A stretch of 64,000 bases of DNA from Eriocheir sinensis (Eukaryota > Arthropoda > Malacostraca > Decapoda > Varunidae), in NCBI RefSeq assembly GCF_024679095.1, contig NC_066516.1:3327448-3391447 (forward strand). Reading direction: 5' to 3'. The translations under genes were made by a program, and so were the position numbers. Positions 8,901 through 16,974 of this stretch are shown piece after piece. Position 1 is the first letter of the stretch. The number at the start of each line of letters is the position of its first letter. A model generated the notes under the pieces. The model did not search any database. It was not told where the DNA came from and was given only the letters and a program-made list of their open reading frames with translations.

Positions 8901-11171
8901 AGAAGTTATGTTAGTATTTCCTTGGGTAGTTTCATGAGCCTGGTGATAGTTTGACAAGGCTTTCATAGACTGGGTAGTTTTATGAGCCTAGCAATAGTAT
9001 GTTAATTTTTATCTGCATCTTATCTTCCATTCATTGTATAGGCCTAACTAACTTTTTTTTTTTTTAGGTATTAGATTCATGGTTCACTTATTTATGTCAC
9101 GTTTTAAGTTTGAGAGTTTGTTGGTATGTAAATTTTTGGGCATTTTTATATTTTGATTGATGGTTTATTGTTGCAAGTAATTATTTTTATATTATTGAAT
9201 ACTAACTTGTTTTTAATTTCTTTTTTCATCTGCTGCTTTATCTCATGTCAGTTCTTTTTCTCTTCTTTCTTCTCATGGCAGTTCTTTGTTTTCTCATGTC
9301 ACTTCTCATGTTGATTCTTATTTTCCTCATGTCAATTTTTTTTTTCATGTCAATTCTCATGTCAATTTTTGTCAATTCTTTTTTTTCGTCTTTTCTTTTT
9401 TTTCCTTATGTCAATTCTTATTTTCTCATGTCAATTTTTATTATTTTCATGAATTCATTAGTAAGTGAATTTTGGCACCATTTTACATTCCTGTTGTTGG
9501 ATACTAACTTGTTTTTTTCTTTATTATTATTTTCGTTGTTGTTCCAGTAGAAGATTGATGACTTACCTCTTCATGTCAAATTTTATGTTTATTAATGCGG
9601 TAGTATGTGAACTTATGTGCATTCTTACATTCATGCCATCAGATACTAACTTTTTTTTCTTTATTTTCATTGCAGGAGGAGGAGGAGGAGGTGATTCATG
9701 GTTCGGTCCTCTCCTCACAGCCCCTCCTCACATCTCTCCTGGCCACACCACACCACACCACACAGCCCCATCCACCACACCCCATCACAGTCTCAACAAC
9801 ACATCAAACACCATCCCAACCTCACCTCACATTCCTCTCACCACCCACCACCACACTACCTCTACCACCTCTGTACCACCACACCACAGCCTCGACACCA
9901 CCCTTCACATTCCAGCCACCACTGCACACCACCACAGCATCACCAAACACCAAGCTCGCCTCTTCCACACCACCACCACCGCCACCTTTTGTCAAGATGC
10001 ACCACACGAGGGACAGCACAAAGGCAGCACCCGTTCACAGGAGTCTCAGGAACTTGTAACAGAAGCGCCAGATCACAATGCACTCTTTTGGCGTCAGTTT
10101 GGCCACCACCACCAGTCTGAAAGTGACCTTGAGATGGACACACAAGACCACCAGACCCAGAGCATGAAGGCATGGGACTCTACAGCTAACAAAATGGTCA
10201 CACACACTAATGCAAGCCTCAAAAACACTGTAGAAAGGAGTGCAGAGGGTCAACCATATGCCAGTCCATCCATGCCCCAACATAAGACAACAAGAATCTC
10301 CACCCAGTCAGGCCCTCACGGCAGCCTCTCCAGCACCCTAACACATGTCAGCAAGTCAGGGGAGGCACGCATGGTGGACGTTAGTGGCAAATCAGTAACC
10401 CGCAGGCAGGCCGTGGCGAGGGCAGAGGTCGCGTTGGGTCCCACGGCCTTCCGACTGGTGCAGGAAAATAGGGCGAAGAAGGGAGACGTGCTGGGCGTGG
10501 CGCGTGTGGCCGGGATCATGGCTGCCAAGAGGACGTCTGAGCTTATCCCTCTGTGCCATCCTCTTCCTCTTGATAGCATTGAGGTGAATCTGATGCTGCG
10601 AGAATATGAAGAAGAGGAGAGCGAAGAAGAACGGAGAGTTAGGAGGAAAAGAGCAGCTACGGAAGGGAGGAAATATGAGGAAGCAGAGAATAGAAGAGAA
10701 CCAGGAGACAGAAGAGAGAAAGCACTTGACGAGAGGGAATATAAGGGAGGAAAGAGCGAAAACACACCTGACGAGAGAGAGAGTAAGGTAAAAGACAGCA
10801 AAGAACAGGAACTAACAGAAGGAAGAAAACGTGAGGAAGAGAATGAAGGAAAACCGACGGAAGTAAGGAAAAATACACGCAACAAGAGAGAGCAAGAGGA
10901 AGAAGAAAGCAACAAAGAACTGACAAAAGGGAGAGAAAACACACCTAACGAGAGAGAAAAAAGACCCCGCCCCGTACATTTAGTTATGATCGAGGTCAAG
11001 GCAGTGACCAGCGGGCGGACGGGGGTGGAAATGGAGGTTCTGGTGGCGGCCTCCGTTGCCGCCCTCACCGTATACGACATGTGCAAGGCCGTGTCGCATG
11101 CCATCACCATATCCAAGGTCCGTTTGGTGGCCAAGTCCGGTGGCAAGAGGGATTATAAGGCGGAGGTGTGA
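2846..11171 (+). CDS. MOCS1: MOCS1 3' part: MOCS1A C-terminus spliced to a MoaC domain
   Basis: Four exons (2846-2991, 3955-4040, 4514-4561, 9676-11171) join in frame with GT donors and AG acceptors. MOCS1A is a radical-SAM enzyme that rearranges GTP to 3',8-cyclo-dihydro-GTP. The MoaC domain (MOCS1B) converts that to cyclic pyranopterin monophosphate, the first intermediate of molybdenum cofactor; in animals this step is mitochondrial. Exon 1 here carries the second Fe-S cluster motif C-X2-C-X13-C. Exon 3 ends at the double-glycine C-terminus. The last exon carries a long linker and the MoaC domain. The radical-SAM core and N-terminus lie upstream of the window, or in exons I could not find in 1-2845. 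Identity is very secure; exon borders come from consensus sites and phase, not from cDNA. Confidence 0.95.
3037..3645. mobile_element. Mariner-like miniature element interrupted by a LINE fragment
   Basis: The left end CAGTCATACCTTGG (3037) and right end GAGGTATTACTG (3645) are inverted copies of each other and are flanked by TA. The body from about 3285 matches the copy at 12388-12653 (AATTCGTTCC, then TAAGTGGACACGAG). A LINE fragment, 3057-3288, separates the left end from the body. It lies in the first visible MOCS1 intron. Confidence 0.7.
3057..3288 (-). mobile_element. LINE ORF2 C-terminal fragment
   Basis: On the minus strand it encodes [20 protein letters not shown], then [20 protein letters not shown], and later AEKDLGL. 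This is the thumb region following the YADD box in many LINEs. The same segment occurs on the plus strand at 15400-15590 with nearly identical residues. A short duplication of the TPLST segment is present in this copy. Confidence 0.7.
3685..3897 (-). mobile_element. LINE C-terminal fragment in a MOCS1 intron
   Basis: The sequence parallels 56055-56290: GCTTCACTCA, CCCACGCAGCC, CCCAAGTCC, GACTTGCCCC, GGCCTCCTC and CAGGGTTGT occur in the same order. On the minus strand that other copy encodes a LINE tail with LRLHGHVAR. This copy is shorter and decayed. It ends about 55 bp before the MOCS1 acceptor at 3954. Confidence 0.6.
3955..4040 (+). CDS. MOCS1: MOCS1 exon linking Fe-S domain to C-terminal tail
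   Basis: After TTTTCTGTCCTCAG, the exon completes an AGA codon split across the intron. It reads [20 protein letters not shown], then [10 protein letters not shown]. This is the helical tail of MoaA/MOCS1A, including the conserved K-[KR]-R-Q-H-A-G run. It ends GCATGCAG before GTGACT (phase 1). Confidence 0.93.
4074..4200. mobile_element. Mariner-like terminus
   Basis: TA followed by CAGTGGAACCTTGGTTCATG and then AATTTGTTCCC resembles the termini of the mariner-like copies at 3037 and 12388. ATGGGTTAATCCATTCC follows. No opposite end was found, so this is a solo or decayed end. From 4200 to the exon at 4514 nothing else is recognised. Confidence 0.5.
4514..4561 (+). CDS. MOCS1: MOCS1 48-bp exon ending at the double-glycine switch
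   Basis: The acceptor CCACAG ends at 4513. The exon reads (G)[15 protein letters not shown] plus the first base of a glycine codon, then GTGGGT as donor. If the intron is not spliced, the frame continues G-G-stop (GGT GGG TGA, 4561-4569). That gives the conserved MoaA/MOCS1A C-terminal Gly-Gly, which is needed for catalysis. If spliced, the frame enters the MoaC exon at 9676. This mirrors the alternative splicing described for mammalian MOCS1. Confidence 0.92.
4616..4857. mobile_element. TTAA-bounded miniature element (piggyBac-like)
   Basis: It is bounded by TTAA at 4612-4615 and 4858-4861. The ends are CCCTTAGACGGTGG and the inverted CTGCTGTCTAAGGG. It is 242 bp long, AT-rich, and contains repeated TATATAGA words. 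There is no coding capacity. TTAA duplication plus CCC termini points to the piggyBac superfamily. Confidence 0.75.
5400..5895. repeat. Long inverted repeat (hairpin) inside the hAT-like element
   Basis: Two arms of roughly 230 bp meet near 5660. GCGTAGACCTGTACAGTCTC, AAGAGTTGCTGGAAGG and CTCGCTGTTTCTAGAACGAC on the left are mirrored by ACAGCGAGGATGG, CCTTCCAACAACTCTT and GTGTATAGGGCTACGC on the right. The same hairpin occurs at about 23905-24410 in the related element, so it belongs to the element itself. Confidence 0.85.
6030..7061. mobile_element. Foldback element, about 1 kb, nested in the hAT-like element
   Basis: Nearly the whole length is self-complementary around about 6510. GTAAATGTCCAGAGAGTTGC at the left end is inverted at the right end, and CCATGGGTTAGATCTCATAA and TCGCTGCTAGCGATTTTT also have inverted partners. 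The related hAT-like element at 24530-24545 lacks this insert and shows the empty site GTGTTTTAATG. Here GTGTTTT flanks both sides (6023-6029 and 7062-7068). It carries no gene. Confidence 0.85.
7429..8460. mobile_element. hAT-like element with perfect 8-bp target duplication
   Basis: The ends are CAGAGCTGGGA and TCCCAGCTCTG. GAGCCTGG flanks both sides (7421-7428 and 8461-8468). Subterminal regions are packed with ATCGGTAG/CTACCGAT words on both sides. CAGAG-type ends and 8-bp duplication are typical of hAT. No transposase is encoded, so it is non-autonomous. It sits in the tandem repeat of the MOCS1 intron. Confidence 0.88.
8999..9675. other. Last part of the MOCS1 intron, T-rich with CATGTCA repeats
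   Basis: It is T-rich sequence with repeated TCATGTCAATTCT/TTTTCTCATGTC words (9240-9445) and a diverged duplication of CATTCTTACATTC plus GATACTAACTTG (about 9120-9210, 9480-9515 and 9615-9655). The open frame seen from 9465 into the exon is intron read-through; the acceptor TTTTCATTGCAG ends at 9675. Confidence 0.6.
9676..11171 (+). CDS. MOCS1: MOCS1 terminal exon: linker plus MoaC domain with an insertion
   Basis: The frame enters through a run of glycines (junction with exon 3), then runs through a His/Thr/Pro-rich linker of about 230 residues (to about 10365). MoaC begins [14 protein letters not shown] and continues [20 protein letters not shown] and [19 protein letters not shown]. It resumes at [18 protein letters not shown], then [20 protein letters not shown] and LVAKSGGK. 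All catalytic-type residues (Lys of KKGD, His of LCHPL, Glu of GVEME, Asp and Lys of YDMCK, final Lys) are present. An acidic/basic insert of about 120 residues (about 10602-10967) splits the domain between LML and HLVMIEVK, where other MoaC proteins have a few residues. The stop is TGA at 11169-11171. Function is known from the family; the insert's role is unknown. Confidence 0.93.
10602..10967 (+). other. MOCS1: Charged low-complexity insert inside MoaC
   Basis: About 122 in-frame codons of mostly Glu, Lys and Arg. Short internal repeats occur: ENTPDERE and ENTPNERE, with [10 protein letters not shown] related to them. It is purine-rich on the + strand with no stops and no pyrimidine tract at its 3' side, so a retained intron is unlikely. 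It falls in a surface loop between two strands of the MoaC fold, between the conserved His and Glu active-site segments. Confidence 0.8.
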
Positions 11172-12387
11172 GGTCATGAGATTCGGTTCCATTAATTTTT
11201 GTGTTAGTTGTTTGTGTTGAAAGTGTGTTTGTTATTGTTTTGTCATTGATTTTTTTATTAGTGGATGGTGGCAAAGAGGGATTATTAAGAGGCTGAGGTC
11301 ATGTGATTGGATTCCTTGTTTGTTTGTTTCTTATATTTGTTTGTTACTTGTTTGTTTGTTTGTGTGATGAGTGTTTTGTTTTTTAATTTTTTTGTGTTCC
11401 TGTTTTTTGTTTGTTTGTTTGTTCCTCTTCTTCCTCCTCCTCATATTTTTTGTGTTCCTTTTTTTTCTCACTTCTGTTTTTTGTTTTTATCTTACTATGT
11501 TTTGTTTGTGCTTTTTTTTCTTCTTTTTTTTTGTTTTTTGTTCTTTGTTTTGTAGTTTTTTTCCTTTCTCACTCATTTCAATGTTTGTTTTGTTTTGTTT
11601 TTGTGTGCGTTCTCTGTAGCGTTCTTTATTGTTGCTTATTGTTCTTGTTTTATTATACTCTGCTATTCACTCATTCCATTATGTTTTATGAGAATTATTA
11701 CATACGATTACTTGTACTCAGTCAATAGTTACCAATTATGATTACTTAGTGCTTATGAGATTGCTCTCCTTGCATTAGTATCAGCACCAGATAGAGCTAC
11801 CATTGGGGCCTGGTGCTGCAAGTAATTCTGGGAAAACACTATAATTGTTATAAACACTATTAGCTATGAAAATCTTAATTTACACACATCATGCCTGGGC
11901 GGGTGGGCCCTGGTGCTGAGATATCAGCTCTCCCCCCCCTCTCTTGGGCCTTGGTTATCATTATTATTTTCACTGTTACTGTTGAAATCCATGAAAGGGC
12001 ATTAAGGTAAAATATATAAATTGCTCTAGACCCAAACAAGTCCCCTTGATGGTGGATATAAAAATTAGACAAAAAATAGTTATAAAAAAGTGACAGTAAA
12101 GTAAGAACAAACAATGTGGTTCTGTCCCAATGAACGTGCCTTGAAAGACTTTGTAATCGCTGTGATATAAAAAAAATGTGGCAGGAGTTGAGTAATACTA
12201 TGTCCTGCGTGTGTGTCAGTATTAGTATTAAGTGAACTTATTTTCTGTATTGAATGAATGTCTGCTACTTATTAAGAGGAGCACAGAGTGGCCAGACTTA
12301 AAAGGTGAAGGTGAAGTTTGCAGTGCTGAAAGTGAGCAATAAGTGTGCAGTATTGGTGCTCTCTCATGGTCAAAGGAAATGTAAATG
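11172..12387. other. MOCS1 downstream sequence, T-rich, no gene seen
   Basis: After the stop there is T/G-rich sequence with TTGTTTGTTTG words up to about 11680; the 3' UTR must lie here, but I cannot place its poly-A site. A short hairpin with CAGCACCAG and CTGGTGCTG arms lies at about 11782-11820. Nothing coding is supported between 11172 and 12387. Confidence 0.5.
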
Positions 12388-12653
12388 CAGCCATACCTTG
12401 GTTTATGAGCTCAATTCGTTCCAGAATTTCGCTCACAAACCAAAACGAACAATACACAAAGATCGTACACTAGAGCACAAACGTAAGTGGACACGAGTGT
12501 GTGGGTGCTACCTCTGTGAGTGTACAACGCAGCCTGAGACCCCATTCCCATTGTTTTCCCACTCTTTACAAACAGGATGCCGCTCGTAAACCAAGGTATT
12601 TTGTGTTTTTTTTTGCTCGTAAATCAAAGCGCTCGTAATCTGAGGTATTACTG
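12388..12653. mobile_element. Mariner-like miniature element
   Basis: It begins CAGCCATACCTTGGTTTATG and ends GTAATCTGAGGTATTACTG followed by TA. The interior AATTCGTTCCAGAATTTCGC, then TAAGTGGACACGAG and GCTCGTAAATCAAAGC matches the copy at 3285-3645. At 266 bp it is the more complete copy. It has no coding capacity. Mariner-type ends and TA suggest the family; it is non-autonomous. Confidence 0.75.
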
Positions 12654-12741
12654 TATTCTTAAATTTGTTGATTATAGAAAATACCGATTACCTGAAGTTA
12701 ATTTTACAGCAGCTCACAAACTTTGTTACAGTTGACGTTAA

Positions 12742-13236
12742 CCCTTTCTATATGTGACGCAGACGTTGGCGTCACAGCATGGAAAGGGTCAAGAGGAAAT
12801 GGAAGGGGACTAATCCTCTTGTAAACCTTTCAATCCTCCTCTAAATTCCTCTTAATTCTCTTCCACTTCCTCTTAGGGTGCGACCACACTGCATGCGGTT
12901 TGCTGGGAGGGTAGAGGGTAGCGGGACGCCTATTGGGTCAGAGGCAAGAACAAACACATTATCTAATAGGAGTGGCCATACAGGACGCGGGTAGTGGGTA
13001 AGCTTGGAGGGAACCCGCTACCCACGTTCTATATGGCCACTCCTATTAGATAACGTGCTTGTTCTTGCCTCTGACCCGCTAGGCGTCCCGCTACCCTCTA
13101 CCCTCCCAGCAAACTGCGTGCAGTGTGGCTGCACCCTTACAGAAATTTAGAAGAGAATGAAGAGGAAATGGAAGAAGATTAAGAGGTTTAAAAGAGGACT
13201 AATGGTGATGACGTCGGCGTCACCGGATTGAAGGGG
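12742..13236. mobile_element. TTAA-bounded element holding a Harbinger-like miniature
   Basis: TTAA lies at 12738-12741 and 13237-13240. The ends CCCTTTCTATATGTGACGC and the inverted GGCGTCACCGGATTGAAGGG match imperfectly, and GACGTYGGCGTCAC lies just inside both. The 261-bp element at 12876-13136 is inserted within it. Confidence 0.7.
12876..13136. mobile_element. Harbinger-like miniature with TTA duplication
   Basis: Two arms of about 120 bp are near-perfect inverted copies. They begin GGGTGCGACCACACTGC and end GCAGTGTGGCTGCACCC. Both sides carry TTA (12873-12875 and 13137-13139), the three-base duplication of PIF/Harbinger. No coding capacity is seen. A HARBI1-like nuclease is encoded at 40976-46251 in this same window, but I see no direct link. 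Confidence 0.75.
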
Positions 13237-13528
13237 TTAAGATTGGTGCTTGTATTGATGATGAAGAATCTACCTAAATACATATATTCTGTGTGTATGG
13301 ACTAAAAATATATCTTTCAATTTATAATGGAAAAGATGTAGTTTTGAGTCCACCTGATGTAACAATATGTCTCAGTCAGTCGCTGAGGACAGCCTGCTCC
13401 TAATATGCCTGTGTAGAGTGCCTGACTGATTTTTTCCATTGCTGCTAAGTAATACAAAAGGAAGGGAGGTGCTGTGGCCCACAAGTTCCTGGCAATACAT
13501 ATGTCAAAGTATAGGAATTGTCCATTAA

Positions 13529-13699
13529 CCCGGTAGCAGCGGGGATCATGTTTCTTAATGGTCCCTCTAAGCGAGAAAAAATCATCACTCACACAAACCA
13601 TTTCATAATATATATCAAAGCATTTGTGATCTGTTTATGCATTATCTATTTTTTGGGGTTTATAACTTGGCACAAATTTGGTCTGTCGCTGCTACCGGG
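13529..13699. mobile_element. TTAA-bounded miniature element (family CCCGGTAGCAGC)
   Basis: It starts CCCGGTAGCAGCG and ends CGCTGCTACCGGG. TTAA lies on both sides (13525-13528 and 13700-13703). It is 171 bp with no gene. A second copy of the family, in the opposite orientation, is split by an LTR retrotransposon at 16092-21138. Confidence 0.85.
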
Positions 13700-14533
13700 T
13701 TAAAGTAGAAGCTATCCAGAGCAAGTATTGGCAAAGACTTCTTCTTTTCATTAACCCATCCGCTGTGATTGGCATGGAGGTGGAGAATGTTGGCCTTGTG
13801 GCAAAGGTCATTGAGAATGGTGTCCCAAGGAGTTTAGTGTCAGGAAGGCTCTTCTCCACCTCCATGAGTTGGCAACCTCCTCCTGCCAGCACCTATGGAT
13901 TCATAAAGGGATTAGTAATGGACAGAACTGCTGCAATAATATAGTATAAATTCCACACTGACCACATTATAGATTAAACTGTTCATCAAAGCAAATAAGA
14001 AGCATGTCATTTCTGGTCTTTGTCATAAACAAGTCCTGGAAAAGTATGAGCAGTGAACTGAAATAAGAGGACTAGAGGTGAATGTTTCTTGTAAATCAGA
14101 TAAGGCTCACAGGGATGACAAAAGAAGGAGTGTTGAGAAGAGGCTGTGCAGGCATGTTTTGAGAGAGCAGGACTGCTTGCTAGGAAGGACAGGGGGTTTA
14201 AGACTATCCCACAGAGACTCAGGTTAATGGATTGTCTAAGAAATCAGTTTTGTTGAATTGACAAAGACAGCAGAGGACAGAGGTCAAAGTTGCTCTCATG
14301 ACTTGACTGGCAATCTGGAAAGGGTGAGAGTAAAGGCAATATTGACTCAAACAGTCCCCTTAATGAGTAGACATGGATGTGAAAAATAAAGAGAGTAAAG
14401 TAAGGAGAATAAAAAAAGGGGGGAATAAAACAATACCTAATGAGTTAACAGCTGAGTGTTAAGTAGAATTGAAGGCCAGAAGGTGATAGGGGGACCACTG
14501 ATAAAGTAGATCACAAGGACTGAGGAATATAAA

Positions 14534-14872
14534 GCCCGAGTCACACATTCACTTCTATGACTCCCGGCGCTCTCCCGACTCAGACCACGCCTCCCACCGT
14601 CGGGCCGCACGCCGACAGTTTTGGACATTTTCAAAACAATTGGGGCCCTCCCCGATATCTGTCACCCGTCGTGAATAAGCTACGGCCGTTGGATGTCATC
14701 TCAACGACGTCGTAACAACGTTGTTTCGACATCGGCTATGGTTGGCACTCAAGGGGATGGACTTACGATGGTCGTTACGTACGTCTGGCAGCGCGACATT
14801 CCAAAACCGGCAGTGCGTGGTCTGATGTCGGGAGGGTGCCGGGAGTCATTGTCGTGAATGTGTGACTGGGGC
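14534..14872. mobile_element. Inverted-repeat miniature element
   Basis: The left end GCCCGAGTCACACATTCAC is inverted as GTGAATGTGTGACTGGGGC at the right, and the subterminal CTCCCGGCGCTCTCCCGAC matches GTCGGGAGGGTGCCGGGAG. The target duplication is not clear (AT-rich flanks). It contains several AACGACGT-type words. It has no gene. Confidence 0.7.
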
Positions 14873-14885
14873 TTAAGGAGAGAAG

Positions 14886-15215
14886 AGGGAGGGTGTGAGT
14901 GATGGAAGAAGGGGAGTGTATGAACAGGGAGAACTGGAGACTCCTCTGCCATAGCCACTTCCTCAAGAGGAATGCCTGGAAGGAAAAGGGCATCAAGGCA
15001 TTAGATAGGAAGAGTCCAAGAGTAAATCAATACAGAAATGAGGAAGAGGTAAAGGAGGGAGGGTGTGAGTGTTGCAAAAAAGGAAGTGTATGAACAGGGA
15101 GAACTAGAGACTTCTGCCACAGCCACTCCCTCAAGAGGAGTGCCCAGAGGGAAGAGGGCATCAAGGTGTTAGGTAGGAAGATCAGAGCCAATGAGGTACT
15201 GATATAGACCAACAG
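14886..15215. repeat. Direct tandem duplication, units about 170 bp
   Basis: GGAGGGTGTGAGTG, GTGTATGAACAGGGAGAACT, CCTCAAGAGGA and GGGCATCAAGG occur in order twice, starting about 14887 and 15057. Reading frames on either strand are short and not family-like. Confidence 0.75.
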
Positions 15216-15399
15216 AAAAGACTGAGGCGTGTCAAGACAGCTGGCTGAGTCTTGAAGTGTGTGTGTGTGTGTCTGTGTGTGCTGCCCTTCCTTACCCACA
15301 GAGCAGAAGAAGACCGGCTCTGGCACCTGTATGCTGAGGTTGTTGGGGCGGCCTTGGCGTTCCCTGCTACGAAAAAATAGAAGTGTACAAATTACTTTA

Positions 15400-15590
15400 A
15401 CCCTTTGATTGAGAATTTCCTAAAAGAAGACCTCACCAAGCTACAGAAATGGAACAAAAAGTGGCTGCTACAAATCAATGAAGAAAAATGTAAAGTCATG
15501 CACCTTGGGAGGGGATATCCAGCATACCAATACCACATGGGAAACACTCCACTATCCATCACAGAGGCAGAGAAAGACCTGGGACTAAGG
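15400..15590 (+). mobile_element. LINE ORF2 C-terminal fragment
   Basis: It encodes [20 protein letters not shown], then [20 protein letters not shown] and AEKDLGL. This is the same segment as on the minus strand at 3057-3288. It is cut off by the small inverted repeat at 15591. Confidence 0.75.
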
Positions 15591-15694
15591 GCCGTATTAC
15601 AAGTCCAATCCTAGCAGTTTCAGGTCCCTACAGAGTTATCCGTCCTGAACTCTGTAGGGACCCAAAACTTCTCGGATTGGACTTGAAGTACGGC
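15591..15694. repeat. Small hairpin element, 104 bp
   Basis: GCCGTATTACAAGTCCAATC at the left is inverted as GGATTGGACTTGAAGTACGGC at the right, and an inner AACTCTGTAGGGACC pairs with GGTCCCTACAGAGTT. It sits directly at the end of the LINE fragment. Confidence 0.75.
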
Positions 15695-16218
15695 TCCTAA
15701 ACCGACCTTTGTAGGGACCTAAATGTTACCAGGCTACCAGTGAAAGCGAAATCCTTGCCAATCGCAGCGGATGGGTTAACACTACCCATGGAAATATTAC
15801 TAATTCAGCCCCTATCAAAGCCTGAACCAATGTGGCTGTGTTTGTATGTAAGCCCCAAAATGATTGAGGAGACAGGCTGTTACTTCACTCCCCACATTGT
15901 TGTTTGCTGTCTCTCAAACTTTAAATGGCACAGTAACTTATTGAACCCCACATCTACATTCTCCTTCTCCTCCACCTCCTTTCCTCTCCAAATCTCACTG
16001 TCTTTTTTTATAGTAAAGGAGGCAGCTCAAGGGCATAAACTAACAAACAACAACAAAAAAGAAAAAAGCCTACTAAATCCTGCTCCTTTAACCCGGTAGC
16101 AGCGACCGGCCAAATTTGTGGCTTTACCGTGTAGCAGCTACAGGCCAAATTTGTGCCATGATTTAAACCCCCCAAAATAGATGATACATAAACTGATCAC
16201 GAATGCTTTGATATATAT

Positions 16219-16750
16219 TGTTACACCACCCCCCCACCACACACCATACACGGGCAGGCAGGCGGCGTGATCCCCACCAGAACAGCCACACGGGCACCAG
16301 TCACTCACAGCGGCCCACACAGAACACCGAGGGGAGCAGGAACGGGGCAGGGCACAAAGGATACACGTTCAACACTAAGTTCTAGTTTAATGACAGGTTC
16401 CTCACACAGTACAGAGTACAGCAACTTTCAAAGGCACAGAACAGTTAGTTAATCAGGCACAGTACAGGGGCACGGCAGACACGCACACCGGATGCACACA
16501 GCTCGCGAGCGGGGCACCTCAACACTCTCTCAAGCCCAGACACGCGTCTTCTCCCCTACAACTCCTCAGCCACCCTTGCTCCCCCACTGCTCGACTCAGC
16601 ACTTCCTGCCCGGCGGCCCGGCGGCCCCGGGCCCCCTCTGTCTCTCTTGTCCCAACAAGTAGAGTTGCACCATGCTGAGCTAACATTGCATCATGCTACA
16701 ATTTCATCACATTACACATACAATCATTCACATACAGCACATTCGTAACA
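16219..16750 (-). repeat. LTR (3' LTR in element sense)
   Basis: 532 bp, nearly identical to 20505-21039. It differs mainly in the length of a C-run near the start and in scattered single bases. The two copies' close similarity suggests recent insertion. Confidence 0.92.
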
Positions 16751-16974
16751 CTATCTCCTCCTTCAAAAGGCAGTCGACCCGGCTGCCCCAACATTCAACA
16801 AACAAAACACATGAAATAAATCAAACTAATCAGTCCCCTGGGACATCACTAAAGTCTCTTAACCATCCCGGCCGACGCCTCTCTCGCCGAGGGCGCCGCT
16901 GGGAGGCGGGCGGCGGTAGGCAGGCGGTGGCACCCAGAGCGGCGTCGTCGGCCCCAGGTACTTGCTCAGGGTCG

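Larger units (their letters stand above)
4957..8998. repeat. Degenerate tandem repeat (about 65-bp units) in the MOCS1 intron
   Basis: Units contain GAGCCTAGTGATAGTTTGAC, AAGGCTTTGGTAGAGGTTGT and GTATTTCCATGGGTAG in that order. They are spread over 4957-5121, 7358-7420 and 8469-8998, with shorter variants that lack the middle block. The array is split by the hAT-like elements 5130-7349 and 7429-8460, whose target duplications are repeat sequence. Confidence 0.8.
13755..15775. mobile_element. TTAA-bounded 2-kb element, non-autonomous
   Basis: The left end CCCATCCGCTGTGATTGGCA and right end TGCCAATCGCAGCGGATGGG are inverted copies, with TTAA outside (13751-13754 and 15776-15779). The inside holds no transposase. 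It holds an inverted-repeat element (14534-14872), a tandem duplication (14886-15215), a LINE fragment (15400-15590) and a small hairpin (15591-15694). Between 13780 and 14530 nothing is recognised. piggyBac-like by ends and TTAA. Confidence 0.75.

Noticed and set aside
9465..9675. Open frame upstream of the MoaC exon
   Set aside because: It is intron sequence before a good acceptor (9675); the MoaA part joins from 4561.
9607..10120. Two further plus-strand open frames (150 and 140 residues) in the MOCS1 linker
   Set aside because: They are His/Pro/Thr-rich shadows of CCACAC-type repeats; only the frame that joins exon 3 and MoaC is supported.
10316..11146. Minus-strand frame of 276 residues opposite MoaC
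   Set aside because: Antisense to a clear MoaC domain; Ser/Leu-rich with no family motif.
11307..11728. Phe/Leu/Cys-rich plus-strand frames after MOCS1
   Set aside because: Translation of T-rich sequence; they look like membrane proteins only because TTT and TTG codons dominate.
11782..11925. Possible miniature element with CAGCACCAG/CTGGTGCTG words
   Set aside because: A short hairpin exists, but the outer ends and target duplication do not agree, so only the hairpin is mentioned.
13678..13944. 88-residue plus-strand frame running from one TTAA element into another
   Set aside because: It crosses two transposon ends, and nothing resembles a protein family.
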